Positions 13,099 through 21,330 of a stretch of DNA of 64,000 bases are shown here, in pieces. The DNA is from Lepus europaeus (taxonomy: Eukaryota; Chordata; Mammalia; Lagomorpha; Leporidae), in contig NC_084844.1 of assembly GCF_033115175.1 (NCBI RefSeq), positions 36,985,885 to 37,049,884 of the forward strand, read 5' to 3'. The position numbers were made by a program, and so were the translations under genes. The notes under the pieces are model-generated. The model had not been told where the DNA came from, searched no databases, and saw nothing but the letters and a program-made list of their open reading frames with translations. Positions within the stretch are counted from its first letter, which is position 1, and each line of letters begins with the position of its first letter.

Positions 13099-16000
13099 GA
13101 CAGGTAGAGATAGTGAGAAAGAGAGAGACAGAAAGGTCTTCCTTCCATTGGTTCACCCCCAAAATGCCACTACAGCCAGCACTGCACAGATGCGAAGCCA
13201 GGAGCCAGGTGCTTTGTCTTGATCTCCCATGCAGGTGCAGGAGCCCAAGCACCTGGGCAATCCTCCACTGCCCTCCTGGGCCACAGCAGAGAGCTAGACT
13301 GGAAGAGGAGCAACTGGGACTAGAACCCGGTGCCCATATGGGATGCTGGTGCTGCAGGTGGAGGATTAATCAAGTGAGCCCCGGCACCAGCCCCTCAAAA
13401 TACCATTTTAATATCATGAATTTTTAAAAAGATTTATTTATTTATTTGAAAGAGTTGCAGAGAGAGAGAGGGGTCTTCCATCTGCTGGTTCACTCCCCAT
13501 TGGCCGCAATGGCTAGAGGTGGGCTGATCTGAAGCCAGGAGCTTCTTTTGGGTCTCCTACCACGGATGCAGGTGCCCAAGGACTTGGGCCATCTTCTACT
13601 GCTTTCCCAGGCCATAGCAGAGAGCTGTATCAGAAGTGGATCAGCCAGGACTCAAACCGGCACCCATTTGGGATGCCGGCACTGCATACCAGGGCTTTAA
13701 CCCACTGCACCACAGCACCAGGCCCTCTAGCTTCCCTGTAATGCACACCCTGGGTGGACAACAGGTGATGACTCAAATAGTTGGGTCCCTGCCAGCCATG
13801 TGGGAGACCTGGATTGAGGTCCTGGATCCTGGCTTCAGCTGTTGTGGTTATTAAAGGAATGAACTGGCAGATGAGAACTCTGTCCATCTGTCTCTCCTTT
13901 TCTTTGACTCTCATGCTAATAAAGAAACAGTTTTGACATAGGGAATGCCTCTCACTCGGATGAATAGACCATACTTTGGGAACTGCTATCCTAAACTTGC
14001 TTGATATAATAAACTTTTAACTCACTTTTAGTTACCTCACAGTCTTGAAGTGGCTTAATGATTTTTCATGAGACTAGTCTTTTAAATTGTTAACTTCATA
14101 ATTTCTGTCTAATTAATATTAAGGAAATGTAGTCGCTGTGGAGGTGTATGTAAAACTTTTACTCTCTCTTGATATTGGTCCTTAAAGGAAACAGACTTCA
14201 TAGAAAGTAGCTGCAAAGCCTGTGGCAGCACTGAGGATGGTAATAGTTGCGTAGAAGTAATTGTTACCAATGAAAATACATCATGTACCTGTCCCAGCAG
14301 TGGCAATCTTTTGGGGTCCCCTAAAATAAAGAAAGGTATGTAAATAATTTCTTAGTCCGTTCTCTTTTAAATCTAAGAACTTATAGGGATTCTGGAATCT
14401 ATAATTTGAAAACTGCTTTGTAGCCCCCCAAATACTATGTAATTTAACCAGATGCTTATGTATGTTCTTTGATTTATTATTTGACAGAAACAATAAACTA
14501 TAAATCCCTAATATTTTTGTTGTTCAAATTACTTTCTACTCTGTCACTAATTTTGAAATTTTTCTGTGGTCTCCAGTTGGTTCACTCTTTGTCCTAATGT
14601 ATCTGTTGGTATATTAATTTATACTCTTACCTGATTTATTCTCAGGCTTATCTCCACACTGTAATGGTAGTGATTGTGGATATTCATCTAGCATGGAAGG
14701 AAGTGAAACAGGTTCTCGAGAGGGTTCAGATGTTGCCTGCACTGAAGGCATTTGTAATCATGATGAACATGGTAGGTTCAGATTAAGCATCCCAGTGATT
14801 TCTGTTGTGTGGCTGATCTAAACATGTAGATAAGGAGTATTGATTTCTGCAGGTGATGACTCCTGTGTCCATCACTGTGAAGACAAAGAGGATGACGGTG
14901 ACAGTTGTGTTGAATGTTGGGCAAATTCTGAAGAGAACAACACAAAAGGAAAAAATAAAAAAAAGAAAAAGAAAAGCAAGATGTTGAAATGTGATGAACA
15001 TGTAAGTGTCCTAACTGTGGTGTTAAACCTTTGCTCTTTACGTGAGGCCAGCCTGTTTTCCTTTAAGTGGCACATGTGTAGCTTAAGCTGCTAGGGTTTA
15101 TTGTTTGGAATGAATAGTCTGTGTGGTTCCATTGGTTGCTTATCTTGTAATTATGTGTGGGGTGGGAGGGACAGTGAAGAGGGAGAGGAAGAAGAGGGGA
15201 GGTGGTTATTTGTCATTTGTCTAACAGTCCGTGTTAGTCAGAAATCCAGTTCTTTTCACAGTATTTTTAAATTTATTATGTAACTTTGGAAATTTGTTTA
15301 ATCTTTTCCTGTTTGTAAACTGGGATAATAGTCCTTCCACGAGAGTCTGTGAAGATGCAGTCTGTTGGCATTGTAGGTTAGCATAGTGTCACGCATGTAG
15401 TGAGTGCCTAGGGTGTCTCGGCTGCTGCTATTTAGTATTCCTTCTAAAGATTTCAAGTTCTGTTCTGTCAGGGCTTTCTTTAAAGAATAATCACATTTTC
15501 ACTGGGAAATCTTTTGCTATGGTTTCAGATCCAAAAGCTTGGAAGCTGTATTACAGATCCTGGTAATCGAGAGAGCTCAGGAAATACTGTGCACACAGTG
15601 TTTCACCGTGACAAGACCAAAGATGCACATCCTGAAAGTTGCTGCAGCTCCGAAAAGGGTGGGCAGCCACTGCCTTGGTTTGAGCATAGGAAAAATGTAC
15701 CCCAGTTTGCAGAACCTGCAGAAACGTCATTTGGTCCTGATTCTGGAAAAGGTGCCAAGAGTTTGGTTGAACTCCTTGTAAGTAGTCTTTGATATCTTAT
15801 TGTAGATAATTTGTTTACACATGGGATAGAAGAGCAGGACTTAAGAAATGAAGTAGTATTTCATTATTTGGTGACTTCATTTCTGCCCTTCCATTCATGG
15901 TCCACTCAGAAGCAACTGCTGAGCACATTTCCCTGGCCTCTCGTTACCAAGACAGAAGAGACTAGTTGGGAGAAATGGTAAGAGGTAGCACTATGTCTAG

Positions 16001-17152
16001 GAATCTGCTTCCTTGAAGCAAACTTGGCCTTTCTGAGTGGTGATTTATGGTAGCCACCCCTTGAGACCAGGAAAGAATATGGAATCTGAACTCTAGCCTG
16101 CTTTTCTAGGTTACTTCCTTTCAGTGTGGTATAGCATAAGGCATAACTGACTTGGAGAACCTTTTTTTTTTTTTTTAATATTTATTTTATTTTAAAGAGT
16201 TACACAGAGAGAGGTGAGGCAGAGAGACAGAGAGAGGTCTTCCATCTGATGGTTCACTCCCCAGTTGCTGCAACGGCTGGAGTTGCACTGATCCAAATCC
16301 AAGAGCCGGGAGCCTCCTCCAGGTCTCCCACACGGATGCAGGGGCCCAAGGCCTTGGACCATCTTCCACTGCTTTCCCAGGCCATAGCAGAGAGCTGGAT
16401 CGGAAGTGGAGCAGCCGGGACTAGAACCGGTGCCCATATGGGATGCTGGCGGTTCAGGCCAGGGCATTATCTGCTGCACCACAGCACCGGCCTCAAGAGA
16501 ACCTTTTATAATGACTCCAATTCCTAGGATTTAAATGAATTATCTAAAGTAACACAGTGCGTAGTATGTGTGTAGCCCTTGTAAGAAAGGGTAGAGAAAA
16601 AAGTGGTATTAGAGGTAAGTCTGCTTAAAATAGTAACCCGTTATAACCATCATTAATCAATCATGTTTTAAGGGCAAAGGTATGGCAATACTCTGCCAGG
16701 CTCAGCCTTCTAGCATAAATTGCAGATTCAGAGTTTCAAACCCAATTTGAGTTGTGTTACTTTCAGTACTTTGTAGATGAATGACACGATGCTTATTCTG
16801 TAAGCACTCCAATTAAAGGCTTTTTGTGACTAAATTTAAACTGAAAAGCTCAAGTGCTTCACTTTTTAGCTGTCCTTCTCCATAAGTATAGCATTTTTGC
16901 ATTCTTAATTTAAGACTTAGTCTTAACTACTATTACTTTAATTTGCAGGATGAATCTGAATGTACTTCAGATGAGGAAATCTTTATCTCACAAGATGAAA
17001 TACAGTCATTTATGGCTAATAACCAGTCGTTCTACAGCAATAGAGAACAATACCGACAGCATCTGAAGGAGAAATTTAATAAATACTGCCGCTTAAATGA
17101 TCACAAAAGGCCCATTTGTAGTGGCTGGTTGACAACGGCTGGAGCAAATTAA
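4073..17152 (+). CDS. GGNBP2: GGNBP2, gametogenetin-binding protein 2 (C-terminal 482 codons, eight exons)
   Basis: Eight exons join in frame: 4073-4276, 5329-5503, 8839-9033, 14188-14335, 14646-14771, 14853-15001, 15529-15777 and 16949-17152 (stop TAA 17150-17152). Every intron starts GT and ends AG and all phases agree. The product matches my memory of human GGNBP2 (about 697 residues), so roughly the first 215 residues lie upstream of the window. Visible features are a Cys-rich N-terminal part (FCTDCK, GYCAALYEGLRCCPHERHIHVCC), a helical LCLGIHLYERLHRIW-like segment, a basic run QEKKRQKRKNRRKNKC, several Cys/His clusters (CKACGS, CTCPS, CVHHCEDKEDDGDSCVEC), a poly-lysine stretch NKKKKKKSK and an acidic C-terminal segment DESECTSDEEIF. 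The family was named for binding gametogenetin; knockouts affect spermatogenesis and placenta. The basic runs suggest nuclear targeting (inference). No frame break was seen. Confidence 0.96.
4277..5328 (+). other. GGNBP2 intron free of SINEs
   Basis: About 1.05 kb of A/T-rich unique intron with a short TA-rich microsatellite at about 5150-5172 ('catatatatattatatatat'). Confidence 0.6.
5329..5503 (+). CDS. GGNBP2: GGNBP2 exon, RRERHAKT...KSFE
   Basis: Acceptor 'ccttaaag' at 5328, donor GTAGGA at 5504. The first base finishes the Gly codon of the previous exon, then 58 codons follow, including the Leu/Trp-rich LYERLHRIWQKLRAEEQTWQ helix-like segment. Confidence 0.95.
5545..5852 (+). mobile_element. 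C-repeat SINE (plus)
   Basis: Head 'ggggccagtgttgtggtgta', end '(tg)n ... taaataaatctttaaaa'. The pyrimidine block is replaced by a (TG)n run at 5801-5822. Confidence 0.92.
5858..6008 (+). mobile_element. C-repeat SINE 3' part (plus), host of a nested insertion
   Basis: 3' half of a plus copy ('caagtacttgagtccctgtc', 'gaatgaaccagcagacggaa'); its tail resumes at 6337-6372 ('ctatacttcttaaataaaaa') after the insertion of the next element. Confidence 0.8.
6007..6338 (-). mobile_element. C-repeat SINE (minus), nested
   Basis: Inserted into the plus copy at 5858-6372; 'ctatactt' flanks it on both sides as an 8-base target duplication. Confidence 0.88.
6500..6836 (-). mobile_element. C-repeat SINE (minus)
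   Basis: T run, 'aagatgtatatatttatttg', GA-rich block, core and head 'accacagcgccagcccc'. A separate 22-base T run with 'agatttaaaagtatttatt' lies just before it (6405-6445). Confidence 0.9.
7054..7393 (+). mobile_element. C-repeat SINE (plus), diverged
   Basis: Head 'ggcaggcattttagcacagt', middle 'cttcagaggcatcaggtgat' of the older type, TG-rich tail and 'tctgcctttcacataaaatg'. Confidence 0.8.
7559..7845 (+). mobile_element. C-repeat SINE (plus)
   Basis: Head 'ggggccagcgttgtggcttt', core 'gcagccaagaatctggtccc', end 'gatctcgggctctttcaaag'. Confidence 0.88.
8178..8556 (-). mobile_element. C-repeat SINE (minus), long subfamily
   Basis: 35-base T run, then 'gcgaggcagagttagacact' and head with the extra 'ccccagccgggactagaacc' segment and 'gaggattagccaaatgagcc'. 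This longer, GC-richer type recurs at 13069, 17851, 25183, 46001 and 61919. Confidence 0.92.
8839..9033 (+). CDS. GGNBP2: GGNBP2 exon, MTVEKV...VSQEK
   Basis: Exactly 65 codons, phase 0 at both ends. Acceptor 'ttttatag', donor GTAGTA. Carries a coiled-coil-like acidic stretch followed by a strongly basic run (KQEKKRQKRKNRRKNK), a plausible bipartite nuclear signal. The ATG at its first codon is internal, not the gene start. Confidence 0.94.
9409..9742 (+). mobile_element. C-repeat SINE (plus), young-looking
   Basis: Head 'ggggccagcactgtggtgca', intact core and tail. 'aaattaagatgg' precedes it and 'taaattaagatggag' follows it, a clear target duplication. Confidence 0.94.
9757..10058 (-). mobile_element. 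C-repeat SINE (minus)
   Basis: Lies 15 bases after a plus copy, forming an inverted SINE pair inside the GGNBP2 pre-mRNA. Confidence 0.88.
10072..10377 (-). mobile_element. C-repeat SINE (minus)
   Basis: T run, 'aatattttattttcttgaaa', head 'tatgccacagtgtgggccc'. Confidence 0.88.
10633..10951 (-). mobile_element. C-repeat SINE (minus)
   Basis: 'ttttaagatgtatttatttt' tail side; core 'gctgcgctggtccgaagtca'; head 'ccatagtgttgacccc'. Confidence 0.9.
11302..12140 (-). pseudogene. SRP19: Processed pseudogene of SRP19 (signal recognition particle 19 kDa subunit)
   Basis: Read on the minus strand from 12129 the sequence gives SRP19-like peptides: QDRFICIYPAYLN near the start, then after a frameshift EIQDVCSAVGFNVFLEKNKM, REWNRDIQFRGRV and QLKQEDGSLCVVQ, then YAAEMIPKLK and a lysine-rich end EKGKGKK followed by TGA at about 11711-11709. 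The initiator position reads GTG instead of ATG. There are at least two frameshifts and no introns. Below the stop is a 3'UTR-like stretch, an ATTAAA (minus, 11332-11327) and, 17 bases further on, eight A residues on the minus strand (T run 11302-11309). This is the layout of an L1-mobilised mRNA copy. It sits antisense inside a GGNBP2 intron and is dead as a coding gene. Confidence 0.88.
12141..12686. other. GGNBP2 intron, no recognised feature
   Basis: A/T-rich unique intronic sequence between the SRP19 pseudogene and the next SINE. Confidence 0.5.
12690..13060 (-). mobile_element. C-repeat SINE (minus) with GGAA-rich expansion
   Basis: The purine block has grown to about 80 bases (12725-12800, 'gggaggaagggaaggaggga' and similar). 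Head 'ccacagccctggtcccc'. Confidence 0.9.
13069..13395 (-). mobile_element. C-repeat SINE (minus), long subfamily
   Basis: 23-base T run, 'aatttgacaggtagagatag', end 'gtgagccccggcaccagccc'. Confidence 0.9.
13422..13725 (-). mobile_element. C-repeat SINE (minus)
   Basis: 'aaaaagatttatttatttat' to 'accacagcaccaggccc'. Confidence 0.9.
13726..13930 (+). mobile_element. C-repeat SINE 3' part (plus), older subfamily
   Basis: 'cctgggtggacaacaggtga' through 'cctttaatgg'-less core to 'cttttctttgactctcatgc' and 'taataaagaaac'. Head lost where the preceding minus copy inserted. Confidence 0.75.
14188..14335 (+). CDS. GGNBP2: GGNBP2 exon, ETDFIE...SPKIKK
   Basis: Acceptor 'ggtccttaaag', donor GTATGT. 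49 codons plus one base. Contains the CKACG and CTCP Cys pairs. Confidence 0.94.
14646..14771 (+). CDS. GGNBP2: GGNBP2 exon, LSPHCNGSDCGYSS...NHDEH
   Basis: Acceptor 'ttctcag', donor GTAGGT. Starts with two bases that complete a Gly codon and ends one base into the next. Ser/Gly/Cys-rich segment. Confidence 0.94.
14853..15001 (+). CDS. GGNBP2: GGNBP2 exon, DDSCVHHCED...KCDEH with poly-Lys
   Basis: Acceptor 'tttctgcag', donor GTAAGT. Encodes the acidic DKEDDGD stretch, paired Cys residues and a lysine run KNKKKKKKSK encoded by an A-rich tract at about 14943-14980. Only an 81-base intron separates it from the previous exon. Confidence 0.94.
15002..15528 (+). other. GGNBP2 intron, SINE-free
   Basis: Unique intronic sequence with a purine-rich patch at 15160-15205 ('gaagagggagaggaagaaga'). 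Confidence 0.5.
15529..15777 (+). CDS. GGNBP2: GGNBP2 exon, IQKLGSCITD...KSLVELL
   Basis: 83 codons, phase 0 at both ends. Acceptor 'tatggtttcag', donor GTAAGT. Cys-poorer, Ser/His-rich segment. Confidence 0.95.
16163..16494 (-). mobile_element. C-repeat SINE (minus)
   Basis: T run, 'aatatttattttattttaaa', head 'accacagcaccggcct'. 'agagaacctttt' repeats on both sides ('ggagaacctttt' before, 'agagaacctttt' after). Confidence 0.92.
16949..17152 (+). CDS. GGNBP2: GGNBP2 terminal coding exon
   Basis: Acceptor 'tttaatttgcag'. Encodes DESECTSDEEIFISQDEI through the C-terminal SGWLTTAGAN, then TAA. This C-terminus is as I recall it in human GGNBP2. Confidence 0.96.
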   Translation, partial: DESECTSDEEIFISQDEIQSFMANNQSFYSNREQYRQHLKEKFNKYCRLNDHKRPICSGWLTTAGAN

Positions 17153-17590
17153 ATAAATAAAATAGCTCTGTCTTTCAATGAAACACTCAAGATGACTACT
17201 GCGCCTTCTCTTTCAAAAAACTTAATTTAGTGACTTATGGCAAAATTTTATCTTAAATCAATGTGATTCTTTCTTGTTTTGGGAGACGGTGGAGGTATCC
17301 TCATTAGTTTGTTCTTTCTTCAGGCTTGTGTCTTTAGTTGAGTGGCTGCACAGGCCTGCCATATGATTTAAGCCATCTCTTTTCATTCAATGTTTCTCTT
17401 CCTGTGAGACTTACTAAAGCAACTTAGTGGCAAAAAGTAATGTTGTACTTATACTTCTGTACAGAAATGACAATGAGCTGAATATATGGTTTTACAAAGT
17501 AGACATCCACTTGAGAAATGTTTGGATGTAATGTTAAAGCGCAATGTGCAAAATTTAAAATAAAGAATATTTATTAATACTCATAGTAGA
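17153..17590 (+). other. GGNBP2: GGNBP2 3' untranslated region
   Basis: A/T-rich sequence between the stop and the AATAAA at 17559. A second AATAAA-like run ('aaataaataaaat') overlaps the stop but lies too close to be the usual site. Confidence 0.7.
17559..17564 (+). terminator. GGNBP2: GGNBP2 poly(A) signal AATAAA
   Basis: Canonical AATAAA about 410 bases after the stop, followed by TG/T-rich sequence ('ttggtgtacatgtttctg') typical of a downstream element. Confidence 0.75.
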
Positions 17591-17850
17591 AGTTGGTGTA
17601 CATGTTTCTGCTTAATGTGTGGCAATACTTTAGTATTTGCCTTTTGTGGACTTGGTACTTACTTGACTGGAGTTGATGTTAAGGTAAAGAACAAATGAAC
17701 ATAGAGATAAAAACTATCGAAGACAAAGTTCCCCCTTGATCAGAATCAACAACCAAGAGAAGTGGTTTCTGCTCTTTTGAAAGAATAAATTTGTTGGGGT
17801 ATCTTTAAATACATGCTAGCATAATCTTTGTAATGAAACTTTAATTGCAA

Positions 17851-18191
17851 TTTTTTTTTTTTTTTTTTTTTTGGACAGGCAGATTTAAGACAGTGGGAAG
17901 AGAGAGACAGAGAGAAAGGTCTTCTTTCCGTTGGTTCACTCCCCAAATGGCCGCTACAGCTGGCATGCTGCGGCTGGCGCACTGTGCCGATCCGAAGCCA
18001 GGAGCCAGGTGCTTCCTCCTGGTCTCCCATGCGGGTGCAGGGCCCAAGCACTTGGGCCATCCTCCACTGCCTTCCCGGGCCACAGCAGAGAGCTGGACTG
18101 GAAGAGGAGCAACTGGGACAGAACCGGTGCCCCAACCGGAACTAGAACCCGGGTGTCGGTGCTGCAGGTGGAGGATTAGCTAAGTGAGCCT
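17851..18191 (-). mobile_element. C-repeat SINE (minus), long subfamily
   Basis: T run 17851-17873, 'ggacaggcagatttaagaca', end 'gaggattagctaagtgagcc'. First element downstream of GGNBP2. Confidence 0.92.
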
Positions 18192-18611
18192 AATCATGTA
18201 CCGCAAAGCACCTATTAAATTTAGAGGTTCACATTGTCCTAGAGGAATGAAAACAACAGAATTTGAACCAAGGGTTGTCTGACAAGTAGTTACCCAGTGT
18301 ATTTAGACTGCAGTCAGTAAGTTGCACTGAGAATTAACCACACTGTGGTCTGTGTAAGCACGGGTTCAGCCTTACCCTGTTTCCAGCAGTTGAGTCCTTA
18401 TGGCCTGGTGGTTTACTGCTGTCACAAGCTGTTTGTGGGTACAGAAGGAGGGAGATTCCACTAGGAGAGGCTTGCTACCATTTACAAGGTTAAGTCAGTA
18501 AACACATGTGCTTAGAGCTTTATGTTTGGTGACAGGTGGTGGGACAGGGAAGCCTCAGTGCAGTGGGGACAAAGTGAATTTCAAGAGCTTTCTACCATTT
18601 AGTCAGATTTC
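18192..18611. other. Intergenic GGNBP2-DHRS11, unique sequence
   Basis: About 420 bases without a recognised repeat or gene. Confidence 0.5.
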
Positions 18612-18884
18612 ATTTTTTTTTTAAAAAATGACTTACTTGAAAAGTTAGAGAGGGAGCAACAGAGTGACATCTTTAATCTACAGGTTCACTCCCCAAGTAG
18701 CTGAAATGGCCAGGGCTGGGTTGGACCAAAGCCATGAGCCAGGAGCTTCATTCTGGTCTCCTACGTGGGTGCAGCAGCCCAAGTACTTGGACTATCTTCC
18801 TGTGTATTAACAGGGAGCTGCTAGGTTAGAAGTGGAGCAGCTGGAACTCAAACTGGCACCCATATGGGACAATGACTTCGCAGA
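18612..18884 (-). mobile_element. C-repeat SINE (minus), head truncated
   Basis: 'ttttaaaaaatgacttactt' to 'cccatatgggacaatgactt'. Confidence 0.82.
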
Positions 18885-19163
18885 TTTTTTTTTTTTTTTT
18901 TTAAGATTTGTTTATTTGAAAGCGTTACAGAGAGAAGTAGAGACAGGTCTTCCATCCGCTGGTTCACTCCCCAGATGGCAGCAACAGCCGGAGCTGTGCT
19001 AATCCAAAACCAGGAGCCAGGAGCTTCCTCTGGGTCTCCCACGTGGCAGCCATAGCAGAGAGCTGGATTGGAAGAGGAGCGGCGAGACTAGAACTGGAGC
19101 CCATATGGGATGCCAGTGCTTCAGGCCAGGGCTTTAACCTGCTGAGCCACAGCGCTGGCCCCC
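18885..19163 (-). mobile_element. C-repeat SINE (minus)
   Basis: T run, 'aagatttgtttatttgaaag', head 'agccacagcgctggcccc'; internal deletion around 19040 removes the 'ggacttgggccatc' segment. Confidence 0.88.
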
Positions 19164-19167
19164 TCCC

Positions 19168-19381
19168 TTTTTTTTTTTTTGATTTATTTGAAAGGCAGGA
19201 AGAGAATCTTCCATCCGCTGGTTCACTCCCCAAATGGCTGCAATGGCCGGAGTCCACGTAGGTGTAGGACCATCTTCCACTGCTTTCCCAGGTACATTAG
19301 GAGGGAGCTCGATTGGAAATGGAGCAGCCCATATAGGATGCAGGTAGCAGCTTTACCCACTATTCCACGACACCAGTCCCA
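19168..19381 (-). mobile_element. C-repeat SINE (minus), internally deleted
   Basis: Short copy (about 210 bases) from a T run to 'ccacgacaccagtccc'. Confidence 0.8.
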
Positions 19382-19390
19382 TCATCTACT

Positions 19391-19682
19391 TTTTTAAGAT
19401 TTTTGTTTACTTGAGAGAGTTACAGACAGAGTGAGACAGGGCTTCCATCCACTGGTTCGCTCCTTGTATGGCCACAACAATCTGGGCTGGGCTGATCTGA
19501 AGCCAGCAGCTTCTTCCAAGTTCCAAGAACTTGGGCCATCTATTGCTTTCCCAGGCCATAGCTTCCACTGCCTTCCCGGGCCACAGCAAAGAGCTGGCTT
19601 GGAAGAGGAACAACCGGGACTAGAACCCAGGGTGCCGGCGCCGCAGGCAGAGGATTAGCCAAGTAAGCGTTGGCGCCGGCCT
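19391..19682 (-). mobile_element. C-repeat SINE (minus), apparently chimeric
   Basis: Begins as the common type ('aagatttttgtttacttgag') and ends as the long subfamily ('gaggattagccaagtaagcg'); the 'ccttcccgggccacagcaaa' segment follows 'gctttcccaggccatagctt', so the two types look joined at about 19562. Confidence 0.75.
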
Positions 19683-19922
19683 ACTCCACTTCTGATCCAG
19701 CTTCCTGCTCATGCTTGGGAGGCAGCAGGTGATGGCTCAAGCACTTGAGTCCCTGCCATTCTCGCCGGAAACTGATGAAACTCCGGGTTCCTGGCTTCAT
19801 CCTAGTCCAACTTCTGCCGCTGTGGCCATTTGGGGAGTGAACCAGCAAATAGAAGATTCTATCTCTACACCCTACCCTTTCCTGTAACTCTGCCTTTCAA
19901 GTAAATCTTTAAAAAAATTTTT
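19683..19922 (+). mobile_element. C-repeat SINE 3' part (plus), older subfamily
   Basis: 'ctccacttctgatccagctt' to 'ctttcaagtaaatctttaaa'. Head missing. Confidence 0.8.
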
Positions 19923-19970
19923 TAATCCATGTGTAGTTTTCTCATTATATGCACTTGCCGTGAGTTCTTT

Positions 19971-20267
19971 TTAAAGATTTATTTATTTGAAAGGCAGAGA
20001 GGGAGAGAGAGGTCTTCCATCCCCAAGTAGTTCACTCCTCAAATGGCCGCAATGGCCAGAGCTGCGCCAATCAGGAGCCAGGAGCTTCTTCCTGGTCTCC
20101 CATGTGAATTCAGGGGCCCAAGCACTTGGGCCATCTTCTACTGCTTTCCCAGGCCCTAGCAGAGAGCTGGATCGGAAGTGGAACAGCCAGGACTGGAACC
20201 GGTGCCCACATGGGATGCTGGCACTTCCATGCAGGGCATTAACCCGCTGCGCCACAGTGCCGGCCCC
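19971..20267 (-). mobile_element. C-repeat SINE (minus)
   Basis: 'aaagatttatttatttgaaa' to 'cgccacagtgccggcccc'. 'gccatgaattcttt' follows and 'gccgtgagttcttt' precedes, an aged target duplication. Confidence 0.92.
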
Positions 20268-20419
20268 TGCCATGAATTCTTTGAAGAACCCTCCTGTTAG
20301 TAAGTTTTCAGTACTGTGATAAACTATCTCAAGTGAGAGCAAAGTGAGCTGCACTTGAATAAAACCCAAGAAGGGAGGGAGGAATGAAGACTGCTTAGGA
20401 GCACATCCTTGGCCTGAGA

Positions 20420-20575
20420 CTGGACCGTCCTGGGTCCGTGTTTCATCCTTCTGTCTAGTATCCTATCTTTCAAATGAGGGTACTGTTTCTGTCTCCTAGG
20501 GTGGCTGTGCAGATTAGTTCATGTGGTTAAGGTGCTTAAAAGTGCCATACGGAGTAAGCAGGAAATGTTAGTTCT
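20420..20575 (+). mobile_element. MIR SINE remnant (plus)
   Basis: MIR-like order: 'tttcaaatgagggtactgtt', 'ctagggtggctgtgcagatt', 'gtggttaaggtgcttaaaag', 'aagcaggaaatgtta'. Lies 250 bases before the DHRS11 CpG island. Confidence 0.65.
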
Positions 20576-20829
20576 GCATGTCCTGAGACAGCTGAGCCAT
20601 TTAGGGACAGAATTCCCCAATACACACGCTTCCGTTTTTAACTATTCGGTTCTTGTCGGCCACTGGCCACTCAGGCCAAGGGATCGGGTAGGGTAAGAGT
20701 CCTTTGCAAGGTCACCCAGCAACCATGGCATTCAGTCTTTTCTGGGCACCAGCTGGAGTCACCTTAATTCTCCTTAGTTAATTCCTCATCCCGACCTTAG
20801 GAGTCAGGAACCGAGAAGAGACGGCGTGT

Positions 20830-21330
20830 GCGTGCCTAGGGGTGCAGCCAGCCCCCGCTAGGGCCGCAAGAGGAAGTGCTCACAGGAAAGCTGGACCACA
20901 AACTGCCGGGACCGGTTTCCCCCGGGCCGGCGAGGGGCGGGGCCGGAAGGGGCGGGGCGCCGGCCTCGGGCGGGATGTGGCCGAGCGCCCAGGGCGGCGG
21001 GGCGGAGCTGCGGCCGGAGGCCGGCCAGCATGAAGGCGGAGCTGCTCGCGGCTCGGACGCGAGCAGGTTGGCGGCGGCCAGGGAGCGGCCGAGCCTCGGT
21101 GACCCTGGGCGGAGCTCCGCGGTCCAAGTGCTCGGCTCGCCGAACGAGGTGGGCGGGCGGCTCGGGACCATGGCCAGGGCCGGCATGGAGAGGTGGCGTG
21201 ACCGGCTGGCACTGGTGACCGGAGCCTCGGTGGGCATCGGCGCGGCAGTGGCCCGGGCCCTGGTCCAACAGGGCTTGAAGGTGGTGGGTTGTGCCCGCAC
21301 CGTGGGCAACATCGAGGTAAGACCCGGCCT
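20830..21330 (+). promoter_or_regulatory. DHRS11: CpG-island promoter and 5'UTR of DHRS11
   Basis: Strongly G+C- and CpG-rich block just upstream of and over DHRS11 exon 1. Two GGGGCGGGGC Sp1-type boxes (20934-20943 and 20949-20958) flank an ETS-type CCGGAAG (20943-20949). No TATA box is evident. The transcription start was not determined. Confidence 0.8.
21170..21316 (+). CDS. DHRS11: DHRS11 exon 1 (residues 1-49)
   Basis: Starts at the Kozak ATG and ends CARTVGNIE with donor GTAAGA. Holds the Rossmann glycine motif TGASVGIG. Confidence 0.96.
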
